A stretch of DNA of 64,000 nucleotides, taken from CF-118 sp035689345 (lineage in GTDB: Bacteria; Chloroflexota; Dormibacteria; Dormibacterales; Dormibacteraceae). The stretch lies in NCBI GenBank assembly GCA_035689345.1, contig DASSLR010000049.1:1-64000 (forward strand), in the 5' to 3' direction. Below the pieces are notes generated by a model. It had not been told where the DNA came from and ran no database searches. It saw only the letters and a list, made by a program, of their open reading frames with translations. The position numbers and the translations under genes are program-made. Below are positions 33,366 to 40,847 of the stretch, one piece after another; within the stretch, counting starts at the first letter, position 1; every line of letters begins with the position of its first letter.

Positions 33366-34126
33366 GCAGGCGACTCGAAGGCCGCGTGGCCGCGATCAGC
33401 GGCTCGAGCCGCGGCATCGGACTCGCGGTGGCGCGAGCGTTCGTGGAGGAAGGCGCGAAGGTCGCCGTCAACTCGCGCGACGCGGCCGTGGCCGACCGCG
33501 TGGCCGAAGAGCTAGGTCACGGCGCGGTGGGGATCGGCGCCGATGTGTCGACCGAGGCGGGGGCGCAGGCCCTCGTGGGCGGGACCATAGAGGCGTTCGG
33601 CCGCATCGACGTGCTGGTCAACAACGCCGGCATGTCCGCCGCGGTGCCGACGCTCGAGCTCGACCTCGCCCGCTGGCAGAAGGTCGTCGACCTGAACATG
33701 ACCTCGGTCTTCGTCTGCTCGCGCGAGGCTGCGCGTCACATGCTCGAGGCCAAAGGCGGCTCGATCATCAACACCGCCTCGATCATGTCGTTCTCGTCGT
33801 TTCCCCGCCGGCTCGCGTACGGAGCGACGAAGGCGGCGGTCGCGATGATGACCAGGAACATGGCGGCCGAGTGGGCGCCGACCATCCGGGTCAACGCGGT
33901 GGCGCCGGGCTACACGCGCACCGAGATGGTGGAGAAGCTCGCGACCGAGGGCCGGATCGACCTGGACGCGATCATGCGGCGGACGCCGCTGCGCCGGATC
34001 GCCGCTCCCGAGGAGATGGCCGGGGCTTACATCTTCCTGGCCAGCGACGAGGCGTCGTTCGTGACCGGGCAGACGATCGCCGTCGACGGTGGCTGGCTCG
34101 CGTACGGAGCGTTCGAGGGAGCCTGA
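33362..34126 (+). CDS. SDR family oxidoreductase
   Basis: Classical short-chain dehydrogenase of 254 residues. Motifs: SGSSRGIGLAVA, NNAGMS, catalytic Ser in NTASIMSFSS and YGATK, then VAPGYTRTEM. Arg at the end of the second strand (VNSRD) hints at NADP. It ends the rightward string that starts near 26238. Its substrate is unknown; 3-oxoacyl-ACP reductase-like or sugar dehydrogenase activity is equally possible. Confidence 0.9.
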   Translation: MSRRLEGRVAAISGSSRGIGLAVARAFVEEGAKVAVNSRDAAVADRVAEELGHGAVGIGADVSTEAGAQALVGGTIEAFGRIDVLVNNAGMSAAVPTLELDLARWQKVVDLNMTSVFVCSREAARHMLEAKGGSIINTASIMSFSSFPRRLAYGATKAAVAMMTRNMAAEWAPTIRVNAVAPGYTRTEMVEKLATEGRIDLDAIMRRTPLRRIAAPEEMAGAYIFLASDEASFVTGQTIAVDGGWLAYGAFEGA

Positions 34127-34136
34127 CTCAGGGACG

Positions 34137-34173
34137 CCCTCACACTGACCCTCTCCCGCAAGCGGGAGAGGGG
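34137..34173. repeat. CCCTCTCCC hairpin repeat, reverse orientation
   Basis: CCCTCACACTGACC precedes a perfect 11-bp stem (CCCTCTCCCGC / GCGGGAGAGGG) with an AA loop at 34149-34172. It is the reverse complement of the 31714 units with one mismatch and a longer stem. It fills the convergent gap between the SDR and DadA-like genes and may end transcription from either side, although there is no T run. Confidence 0.8.
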
Positions 34174-34174
34174 A

Positions 34175-35437
34175 CTATGGCCGCGAGGTCAGCGTCAATC
34201 CTTCGATCGGGATGTCGGTCTTCTTGCCGTCGATCACGTCGGCGACGAGCTTGCTGGAACCGCAGGCCATCGTGAAGCCCATGTGCCCGTGCCCGCTGTT
34301 GATGAACAGGTTCTCCGGTCCCGCCTGCCCGAGGATCGGCGGGCCGTCCGGCGTCATCGGCCGGTTGCACGCGCGGTAGGTGCCCTTGTCGTACTCCGCG
34401 GCCTCCGGCAATAGGTCGTGCGTGAGCTTGCGGATCAGGCGCAGGTCGTGCTCGTTGTACGTCGTCTCGTAGCCGGTGAACTCGGCGCTGGAGGTGACGC
34501 GCAGCTTGTCGCCCATGCGGCACCACGCCACCAGCAACTCCTCGTCGACACAGCCGATGCGCATCTTCATCGCGCCGTTGTCCTTGCGGATTGGGAACGT
34601 CGAGCTGTAACCCTTCGCCGGCGCGATCGGAAGCGACACGCCAACCGAGCGCGCGAGCTTCGGGCTCTGCACGCCGGCGCTCAGCACGAACAGGTCGCCG
34701 CCGAGCGAATCGCCGCCCTCGAGCGCCACCGAGTGCACCTTGCCACCGCTCGCGACCAGCCGTGTCGCCCCCTTGCCCAGGACGAACTTCGTGCCCATGC
34801 GCTCGCACACCGCCTGCAGCTCACGCGTGAACTTCACGCTGTCCCCGCTCGAGTCGGTCACGCCGAAGATGGCGCCCGCCAGCTTGTCCTTGACCGGCGC
34901 CAGGTAGGGCTCGGCCTCGACGATTCCGTCCGCGTCGAGCACGTCCTGCTTCTGGCCGTGGTCCTGGAGGAACTTCATCTTCTTGACGCCGGCCTCGAAG
35001 CGCCTCGGGTCGCGATAGAGGTACAGCAGGCCTTCGTGGATGTCGTCGTAGTCGATGTGCTCGTCGGACGAGATCTGGTCGAGCATGCGCTGGCTGTACC
35101 GCGCGAGGCGCAGCTTCACCAGCGTGTTCTTCTCAGCACGCTCGGCGTTGCACTCGCGCAGGAACTTCAGCCCCCAGATCGCCATGCCTGGCGCCTTGAA
35201 GGGATTGACGCGCAGCGCGGTGTCCTCGACGGTCAACGAGCGCAGCAGTTCATTCGGCGCCGTGGGTGAGGCCCACGCGAACGAGTGGCCCGGAGCGATC
35301 AGCCCCGCGTTGCCGGCGCTCGCCAGGGTCGCAGCCTCCGCTTCCTTCTCCACCACGGTCACCTGGTGGCCGGATTTCGCGAGGTAGTACGCGGTGGTCA
35401 CGCCGACCACGCCCGCGCCGATGACCACGACTTTCAT
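34175..35437 (-). CDS. dadA: D-amino acid dehydrogenase (DadA-like)
   Basis: FAD flavoprotein of 420 residues. The N-terminal Rossmann motif VIGAGVVGVTTAYYLAKSG, the DadA block GNAGLIAPGHSFAWASP split at the flavin loop, and the C-terminal INSGHGHMGFTMACGSSKLVAD are characteristic of the D-amino acid dehydrogenase small subunit. It oxidises D-amino acids to imino acids, passing electrons to the quinone pool. ATG 35437 (MKVVVIGAG) is chosen over an upstream ATG because the flavin motif normally starts at residue 3-5. The products would suit the nearby RidA and glutamate dehydrogenase enzymes. Confidence 0.9.
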   Translation of the reverse strand: MKVVVIGAGVVGVTTAYYLAKSGHQVTVVEKEAEAATLASAGNAGLIAPGHSFAWASPTAPNELLRSLTVEDTALRVNPFKAPGMAIWGLKFLRECNAERAEKNTLVKLRLARYSQRMLDQISSDEHIDYDDIHEGLLYLYRDPRRFEAGVKKMKFLQDHGQKQDVLDADGIVEAEPYLAPVKDKLAGAIFGVTDSSGDSVKFTRELQAVCERMGTKFVLGKGATRLVASGGKVHSVALEGGDSLGGDLFVLSAGVQSPKLARSVGVSLPIAPAKGYSSTFPIRKDNGAMKMRIGCVDEELLVAWCRMGDKLRVTSSAEFTGYETTYNEHDLRLIRKLTHDLLPEAAEYDKGTYRACNRPMTPDGPPILGQAGPENLFINSGHGHMGFTMACGSSKLVADVIDGKKTDIPIEGLTLTSRP

Positions 35438-35452
35438 CTCACGGGGTCCCCG

Positions 35453-35516
35453 CAAATGCGCGGCGAGCGGCTCCGCCACCCGCGCTGCGGCTGGCATCGC
35501 CGGTCCTCGGCATTTG
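35453..35516. repeat. inverted repeat between dadA-like and enolase-superfamily genes
   Basis: CAAATGC (35453-35459) and GCATTTG (35510-35516) are perfect 7-bp arms enclosing a very GC-rich 50-base loop that can itself fold (GGCGAGCGG, CCGCC). The 87-base gap between two leftward genes holds no obvious promoter box, so this may be a read-through hairpin or protein site. Low certainty. Confidence 0.35.
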
Positions 35517-35524
35517 TTGGGTTT

Positions 35525-36613
35525 TCAAAAGCGCGCCACCGTCATCGCGTCCATCTTCTCCCAGTCCACCTCGACGCCGAGTCCCGGCTTTGCCGGCACG
35601 CACACGGTGCCGTCGGGCTGGAGGTCGATCACGTCCAGCATGCCCGCACCATACGCGCCAAGCGGCATCGGGCACTCGAAGTAGCGCGAGTTCGCGGTGG
35701 CCCCGATGCACTGCAGGTTCGCCGCCTGGTTGAGCGTGTACCCGAAGCTGTGGATCTCGCAGCGCAGCCCCAGCGCCTCCGCCAGCGCGGCGGCCTTCCT
35801 GGTCGCGGTGATGCCGCCGCTGATGAGCGCGTCGATGCGCACGATGTCCCAGGCGCCGGTCGTCAGGTAGTTGGCGGCTTCGTCGAACGTGCGCGTGTGA
35901 ACCTCCCCGGACGTCACGGCGATGTCGAGTGCCTGCGCGAGCGTCCGGTAGGCGGCGATGTGCGAATCCCGCAGCGGCATCTCGAACCACTCGTAGCCGA
36001 GCTCCTCCAGCGCGCGTCCCACGCGCAGAGCCTCGTTCAGGCTGTACGAGCCGACTGCGTCGATCATCAGGGCGATGTCGGGGCCGACCTGCTTGCGGAT
36101 CGCCGTGCAGAGCTCGATGTCGCGCGCCGGATCGCCCCAGACGTGCAGCTTCACGGCCCTGAAGCCGGAGCGCAGATAGGCATCGATCTCTTTCTGGAAC
36201 TCGGCGAGTGTCGCGTAGGTCAGTGAGCTGGCGTAGGCCGTGACGCGATCGCGCTGCGCGCCGAGCAACTTGTAGACGGGCAGGCCTGCGGCGCGACCCG
36301 CGAGGTCCCATAGCGCGCAGTCGATGACGGCGATCGAGTGCGGCGGGACCATGAGAATGCTAACCTCGTTCAGCCGCTGCCAGATCTTCTCGCGATAGAG
36401 GGGATCCTCGCCGATGAGCAGCGGCTTCATCTCGGCGACCGCCGCGTCCACACCGGTCGCGCCAAGGTAGGTCGACGCGCCGGCCACGCCTTCCAGCCCC
36501 TCGTCCGTCTTCAGCCGGACCACGACGTTGGCGAGATTCATGATCAGGCGATCCGCGAAGATCATCGTCTTGCCCGCGTCGATGACCTGGACGGAGACGT
36601 CGGTGATCTTCAT
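35525..36613 (-). CDS. mandelate racemase / muconate lactonizing enzyme family protein
   Basis: Enolase-superfamily enzyme of 362 residues. Metal ligands are Asp185 (LMIDAVGSY), Glu211 (WFEMPL) and Glu237 (TSGEVHT); the His-Asp dyad of the mandelate racemase subgroup is His288 (EIHSFG) with Asp261 (RIDALIS). The second-strand motif is Lys155-x-His157 (AVKLHVWG) rather than Lys-x-Lys. It abstracts the alpha proton of a carboxylate, probably as an acid-sugar dehydratase or racemase. The ATG overlaps the PPOX gene stop. Its product could enter the KDG kinase/aldolase route. Confidence 0.9.
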   Translation of the reverse strand: MKITDVSVQVIDAGKTMIFADRLIMNLANVVVRLKTDEGLEGVAGASTYLGATGVDAAVAEMKPLLIGEDPLYREKIWQRLNEVSILMVPPHSIAVIDCALWDLAGRAAGLPVYKLLGAQRDRVTAYASSLTYATLAEFQKEIDAYLRSGFRAVKLHVWGDPARDIELCTAIRKQVGPDIALMIDAVGSYSLNEALRVGRALEELGYEWFEMPLRDSHIAAYRTLAQALDIAVTSGEVHTRTFDEAANYLTTGAWDIVRIDALISGGITATRKAAALAEALGLRCEIHSFGYTLNQAANLQCIGATANSRYFECPMPLGAYGAGMLDVIDLQPDGTVCVPAKPGLGVEVDWEKMDAMTVARF

Positions 36614-37053
36614 GAGAGGTAGAAGTTGATGCTGCGCGGGCGGAGGCGGATGAGCTCGCCGTCGCCCGGGTGCCCGCCCTGGATCCAGGCGTCCATGTAC
36701 TCCTTGCCCTCCTCCGGTCCGAGATAACGGTGGGCGAGGGCCGTGACGAACGGGATGCGCTCGGCCTCGGGAAAGCGCTCGATCGTGGCGTCGCCGGTCA
36801 CCACGACGATGTGGTACGGGCGGTGCTCGGTGGACACCGCGAGTGAGACGCGTCCCTCGCGCGCGAGCGCGCGTCCTTTATATAAGCCCGGCTTACTGCC
36901 GATCAGGATCTCCTTATCGCGGTACTCGAACCACACCGGCAGCACCCTCGGGTAGCCGTCGAGCCCGATGTATCCGAGCTGACCGATCAGCGGCCGGCTC
37001 AGAAGGTCGAGCGCTCGGGGATCTACTTCTTCTTGTCCCAATCGAAGGGCCAT
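36610..37053 (-). CDS. PPOX-type flavin/F420-binding protein
   Basis: Split-barrel protein of 147 residues from the pyridoxamine 5'-phosphate oxidase-like group. GYIGLDGYPRVLPVWFEYRD and ILIGSKPGLYKGRALAREG match the cofactor phosphate and ring sites; related actinobacterial proteins use F420 or FMN or bind haem. ATG 37053 lies inside the cupin gene (31-bp overlap); TTG 37041 would shorten it by four residues. The substrate is unknown. Confidence 0.8.
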   Translation of the reverse strand: MALRLGQEEVDPRALDLLSRPLIGQLGYIGLDGYPRVLPVWFEYRDKEILIGSKPGLYKGRALAREGRVSLAVSTEHRPYHIVVVTGDATIERFPEAERIPFVTALAHRYLGPEEGKEYMDAWIQGGHPGDGELIRLRPRSINFYLS

Positions 37054-37364
37054 AACACGAAGAAGCCCACGGTCCCGGCCTTGCCGCGGTAGGTCACCTT
37101 CTCCCCGTCCGGGATGAGGATGGCTTGACCGGCGCGGGCCTTGACGCTCTTGTCCCCGGTCAGGATCTCCAGCTCGCCCTGCTGCACGAACAGCACCTCG
37201 TCGTACTTCAGCGTCCAGTCCGGAAATTCCGAGTCTTCGGTGAACTTCATGTAGCCACCGCCCAGCTGCGTCGTGCCGGCGTGCGTGATCGATCGCGCCA
37301 GCTCGAGCCCGGGCACGAGCTGGCTGAAAGGCAGGTCGTGATCGGTGAGCAGCTTGACCGTCAT
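37023..37364 (-). CDS. small cupin domain protein (EutQ-like)
   Basis: Single-domain cupin of 113 residues. The barrel motifs are DEVLFVQQGELEILTGDKS and a second block PDGEKVTYRGKAGTVGFFVLWP; the classical His pair is not fully present, so metal binding is doubtful. It resembles the cupin part of ethanolamine-utilisation EutQ. Possible roles are ligand sensing or isomerisation. The ATG overlaps the dehydrogenase stop (ATGA), so the two proteins are made together. Confidence 0.82.
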   Translation of the reverse strand: MTVKLLTDHDLPFSQLVPGLELARSITHAGTTQLGGGYMKFTEDSEFPDWTLKYDEVLFVQQGELEILTGDKSVKARAGQAILIPDGEKVTYRGKAGTVGFFVLWPFDWDKKK

Positions 37365-38560
37365 GCCGTCACCGGTTTGAGCTCCGCGCCCGACGCGTTC
37401 TCGCCGAGCTTTCCGGCAAGCGTGTCGAGGTTGTGCATCGACAGCTCGTCGGCCGCCTGGCGCGGCGAGATGTGCTGCTTGTCGGCGCGCTCGAGCATGC
37501 CCTTGACCGTCTCGTGCATGACGTCGTGCACCTTCTGGAACGACTGGTCGGCGTCCGCCTCGATGACGCCGAGGAGCGTCCACCACCACCAGGCGTTGGC
37601 GCCCCCGTTGGCCACGTAGTCGGGAATGACGACGACGCCGCGCTTGTGCAGGATCTCCAGCGCCTCGTCGGTCGTCGGGATGTTGGCGGCTTCCACCACC
37701 ATCCGCGCCCTCACCTTGCCGGCGTTGGCGGCGGTGAGCACGTCCCCGACCGCCGCCGGCACGAGGACGTCGGTGTCGATGTCGAGCCAGGACTCGCGCG
37801 CGCCCTGCTTGTCGTCGGGCCCCAGCGCTTTGCGGTCGACCTCGCCGAGCGCGTTGCGCGACGCCAGCAGGCGCTCGACGTCGAGCCCTTTCGGGTTGGT
37901 GATGGCGCCGTTGACGTCGATGACTCCCACGACCTTCGCGCCGTGACGCGCCAGGTAGCGCGCGCTGGATCCGCCCATGGACCCGAAGCCCTGCACCACG
38001 GCGCGCATGCCCTTCAGGTCCCAGCCCTTGTACTCCGCAGCCGCGGCCGCGGCCTCGGCGACGCCGTAGCCTCCGATCACATCCGCGAGGCCGATGCCTT
38101 CGACCTTGATGGCGAGGCCCTGGGACACGCGGCGGCCCGCCGCGGCCGCGTCGCCGGAGCGGTCGAGCATCGCCTGCACTGTCATGCCGACGCCCTGCTC
38201 CGCGAACACCTCGTTGAGAAGTTCCTGCGTGACGCCCAGGTCTTCGGCCGTGCCCCAACCGCTGCGGTACAGCGGCGTCATGGCGCGCACGTAGCGCGAG
38301 AGCATGCCGCGCGCCTCCGGGTCGTGCGGGTCGATGTCGACCCCGCCTTTGGCGCCGCCGCCAGGAAGGTTGAAGGCGCCGTTCTTGTAGGACATCGTGC
38401 GAGCGAGGCGCTCGACTTCTTCGAGGGTCAAGCCCGACCGCATGCGCGTGCCGCCGCCGGCGAGACCGTTAACCATCCGGTCAATGACCGCGTAGCCCTT
38501 GCGTCCCGTGACCGGGTCCGTCCAGATCACGCGCAGCCGCGGTTCCGGGTCGGTCGCCAT
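37361..38560 (-). CDS. Glu/Leu/Phe/Val dehydrogenase
   Basis: NAD(P)-dependent oxidative deaminase of 399 residues. The catalytic Lys lies in PGGGAKGGVDIDPHDP, the substrate region in GWGTAEDLGVT, and the nucleotide-binding motif in VVQGFGSMGGSSARYL. It interconverts an amino acid and a 2-oxo acid plus ammonia; the size and the GGGTRMR block fit leucine or glutamate dehydrogenase. ATG 38560 is chosen because AAGGAGG stands 8 bases upstream and a TAGACT -10 box predicts an mRNA start near 38597; earlier GTG codons up to 38629 remain open. It is divergent from the livK gene. Confidence 0.9.
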   Translation of the reverse strand: MATDPEPRLRVIWTDPVTGRKGYAVIDRMVNGLAGGGTRMRSGLTLEEVERLARTMSYKNGAFNLPGGGAKGGVDIDPHDPEARGMLSRYVRAMTPLYRSGWGTAEDLGVTQELLNEVFAEQGVGMTVQAMLDRSGDAAAAGRRVSQGLAIKVEGIGLADVIGGYGVAEAAAAAAEYKGWDLKGMRAVVQGFGSMGGSSARYLARHGAKVVGVIDVNGAITNPKGLDVERLLASRNALGEVDRKALGPDDKQGARESWLDIDTDVLVPAAVGDVLTAANAGKVRARMVVEAANIPTTDEALEILHKRGVVVIPDYVANGGANAWWWWTLLGVIEADADQSFQKVHDVMHETVKGMLERADKQHISPRQAADELSMHNLDTLAGKLGENASGAELKPVTA

Positions 38561-38603
38561 GCGTAGCCCCTCCTTCGCGATGACGAAATCGGTCAGGTCC
38601 ACA

Positions 38604-38631
38604 AGTCTAGACACCACTCTGCTTGACACAA
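38604..38631 (-). promoter_or_regulatory. promoter of the leftward dehydrogenase gene
   Basis: On the minus strand TTGTGT (38631 to 38626) is separated by 16 bases from TAGACT (38609 to 38604). The predicted start near 38597 gives a 37-base leader containing AAGGAGG before ATG 38560. Its -35 overlaps that of the rightward promoter. Confidence 0.5.
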
Positions 38632-38638
38632 GCGAGAG
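38617..38638. promoter_or_regulatory. dyad operator shared by two divergent promoters
   Basis: GCTTG and CAAGC are perfect arms around ACA (38621-38633), extended by CTCT on the left and GAGAG on the right with one inserted base. The dyad covers both -35 boxes of the divergent dehydrogenase and livK promoters, where a repressor or switch protein would control both. The regulator is not encoded nearby. Confidence 0.5.
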
Positions 38639-38651
38639 GCGCTCTGATACT
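38623..38651 (+). promoter_or_regulatory. sigma-70 type promoter of livK
   Basis: A perfect TTGACA (38623-38628), a 17-base spacer and GATACT (38646-38651, four of six consensus bases) predict a transcript start near 38658, 126 bases before the livK ATG. Confidence 0.7.
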
Positions 38652-38657
38652 GCCCCC

Positions 38658-38783
38658 TGTCGGAGGAGTAGTCGCCTGCCGCCGGCGCACTCTCGCCCCG
38701 AAGCTGTTCGGGAAGAGGGCGGCGGGCCGGGTTTGCGGTCTCGCGCGCAGGCCCGCCGTACTGAAACTTACGGGAGGTTGTCG
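38658..38783 (+). promoter_or_regulatory. structured 5' leader of livK with alternative hairpins
   Basis: The leader can form a small hairpin (CCCGAA 38697-38702 with TTCGGG 38707-38712, loop GCTG) and a strong 9-bp hairpin (CGGCGGGCC 38720-38728 with GGCCCGCCG 38750-38758). GCCGCC at 38678-38683 can instead pair with GGCGGC at 38718-38723, which would break the strong hairpin. GGGAGG precedes the ATG. Mutually exclusive stems suggest a regulatory RNA; no known riboswitch class is recognised. Confidence 0.4.
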
Positions 38784-39974
38784 ATGATCAAACGGCGACT
38801 CCTGGCGACCAGCCTGGCGACGCTCGCTGTGTTGGTCATCGGGGCGTGCGGCAGTTCCAGCAGTGCCGGCGGCGGCGGCGTGATCAAGGTAGGAATCACA
38901 GGCCCCTTCACAGGGGCGTACGCCGACCCGGGGTCCGCCATCCGCAACGCAGGCGAGCTGGCGATCGAGGACATCAACGCGGCAGGCGGCATCAACGGCC
39001 GCATGCTCCAGGCCGTCGCTGAGGACGACTCCTGCGACGCCCAGCAGGGGACGCAGGCGGCGGAGAAGCTGCTGACCGAGGGCATCATCGCCATCGTCGG
39101 CGGCTACTGCTCGGGTGCGTCGATTCCCGAGAGCGACATCCTGCACCGCAGTGGTGACCTTCCGTTCATCACCGCTGCATCCAGCAACCCGAAGTTCACC
39201 GAGCAGGGTTACGACAACGTGTTCCGCATGGTTAGCCGTGACGACGCCGAGGCTCCGGCCGACGTGAGCTTCATGCACGACTGGCTCAAGGCGAACAAGA
39301 TCGCGATCATGCACGACAACACGACCTACGCGAAGGGCGTGGCCGACTCGGCCAAGACCGCCGCGACGGCTGCCGGCATGACCGTCACCTACTTCGACGC
39401 GATCACTCCGGGCCAGAAGGACTACTCGGCCGCCCTCACCAAGGTCGGCACGGGCAGCCCGGACGTGCTGTTCTACACCGGCTACTACCCGGAGTTCGGA
39501 CTCCTGGCGAAGGAGTACGTCGCGCTCTCACCGAGCTACAAGCTGAATGGTGACTCGGCGGACGTGGACCCGAGCGTGATCAAGGTCGCGGGCAGCGCGC
39601 TCACGAACCCCGGCATCACGATCAACACGCTGCCGACCACCGAGTTCATCCACAACGCGCAGAACGACGCGTTCTCCGCGAAGTACAAGACGAAGTACGG
39701 CGCGGCTCCCGGTGACTACTCGTCTTACGAGTACGACGGGATGATGGCGCTGGCCCAGGCGCTCAAGGACGACGGCGGCAGCACCAAGGCCTCGGACCTC
39801 AACAAGGCGCTGCACAACGTGAGCCTCGCGCAGGGCACGACCGGCTCGGTCAAGTTCGACTCGAAGGGCGACCGCCCGACACCGCTGTTCCTGGCAGTCC
39901 ACGCGACCGGCAACCCCCCGACGTTCGCGCCGATCGCGATCCGCCAGAACGGCCAGTGGGTGGCCAGCACCTAA
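38784..39974 (+). CDS. livK: branched-chain amino acid type ABC substrate-binding lipoprotein
   Basis: Extracytoplasmic receptor of 396 residues. A Sec lipoprotein signal (MIKRRLLATSLATLAVLVIG) ends at lipobox Cys22 (VIGAC), followed by a Ser/Gly linker. The mature fold starts VIKVGITGPFTGAYADPG with LAIEDINAAGGINGR, typical of the Leu/Ile/Val family. It is expressed from its own strong promoter and is followed by an intrinsic terminator, so receptor output can exceed that of the membrane parts encoded convergently at 40104-43738. Ligand is probably a branched-chain or other amino acid. Confidence 0.93.
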   Translation: MIKRRLLATSLATLAVLVIGACGSSSSAGGGGVIKVGITGPFTGAYADPGSAIRNAGELAIEDINAAGGINGRMLQAVAEDDSCDAQQGTQAAEKLLTEGIIAIVGGYCSGASIPESDILHRSGDLPFITAASSNPKFTEQGYDNVFRMVSRDDAEAPADVSFMHDWLKANKIAIMHDNTTYAKGVADSAKTAATAAGMTVTYFDAITPGQKDYSAALTKVGTGSPDVLFYTGYYPEFGLLAKEYVALSPSYKLNGDSADVDPSVIKVAGSALTNPGITINTLPTTEFIHNAQNDAFSAKYKTKYGAAPGDYSSYEYDGMMALAQALKDDGGSTKASDLNKALHNVSLAQGTTGSVKFDSKGDRPTPLFLAVHATGNPPTFAPIAIRQNGQWVAST

Positions 39975-40000
39975 CCGCGGTTTCGTAGAAGCGACAGAGT

Positions 40001-40033
40001 GGGGCGCCAGCGCGGCGCCCCATTTCTTTTTTT
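40001..40033 (+). terminator. intrinsic terminator after livK
   Basis: GGGGCGCC (40001-40008) and GGCGCCCC (40014-40021) form a perfect 8-bp stem with loop AGCGC, followed by ATTTCTTTTTTTG. This is the clearest Rho-independent terminator in the window, 27 bases after the livK stop. Confidence 0.9.
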
Positions 40034-40095
40034 GCGCGATTGCACACAAACGCGTGGAAGCGAGGCGATATTTCGCGCGATTGCACACAAACGCG
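40034..40095. repeat. paired repeat, pair B (tandem identical 21-mers)
   Basis: Two identical 21-base units (40034-40054 and 40075-40095), period 41. Each has the core GATTGCACACAAAC flanked by GCGC and GCG. The core resembles ATTGTGCACAAA of pair A with two bases changed. It sits between the livK terminator and the convergent livF gene. Confidence 0.85.
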
Positions 40096-40103
40096 GGGTT
40101 CGG

Positions 40104-40838
<735 letters not shown>

Positions 40839-40847
40839 CGGTGGCGC

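Noticed and set aside
34149..34172. Intrinsic terminator at the CCCTCTCCC hairpin
   Set aside because: The stem is strong but no T run follows on either strand, so it is listed as a repeat rather than a terminator.
40034..40095. CRISPR-like array
   Set aside because: Only two units with a 20-base spacer, no further repeats and no cas genes; similar pairs recur in other convergent gaps.
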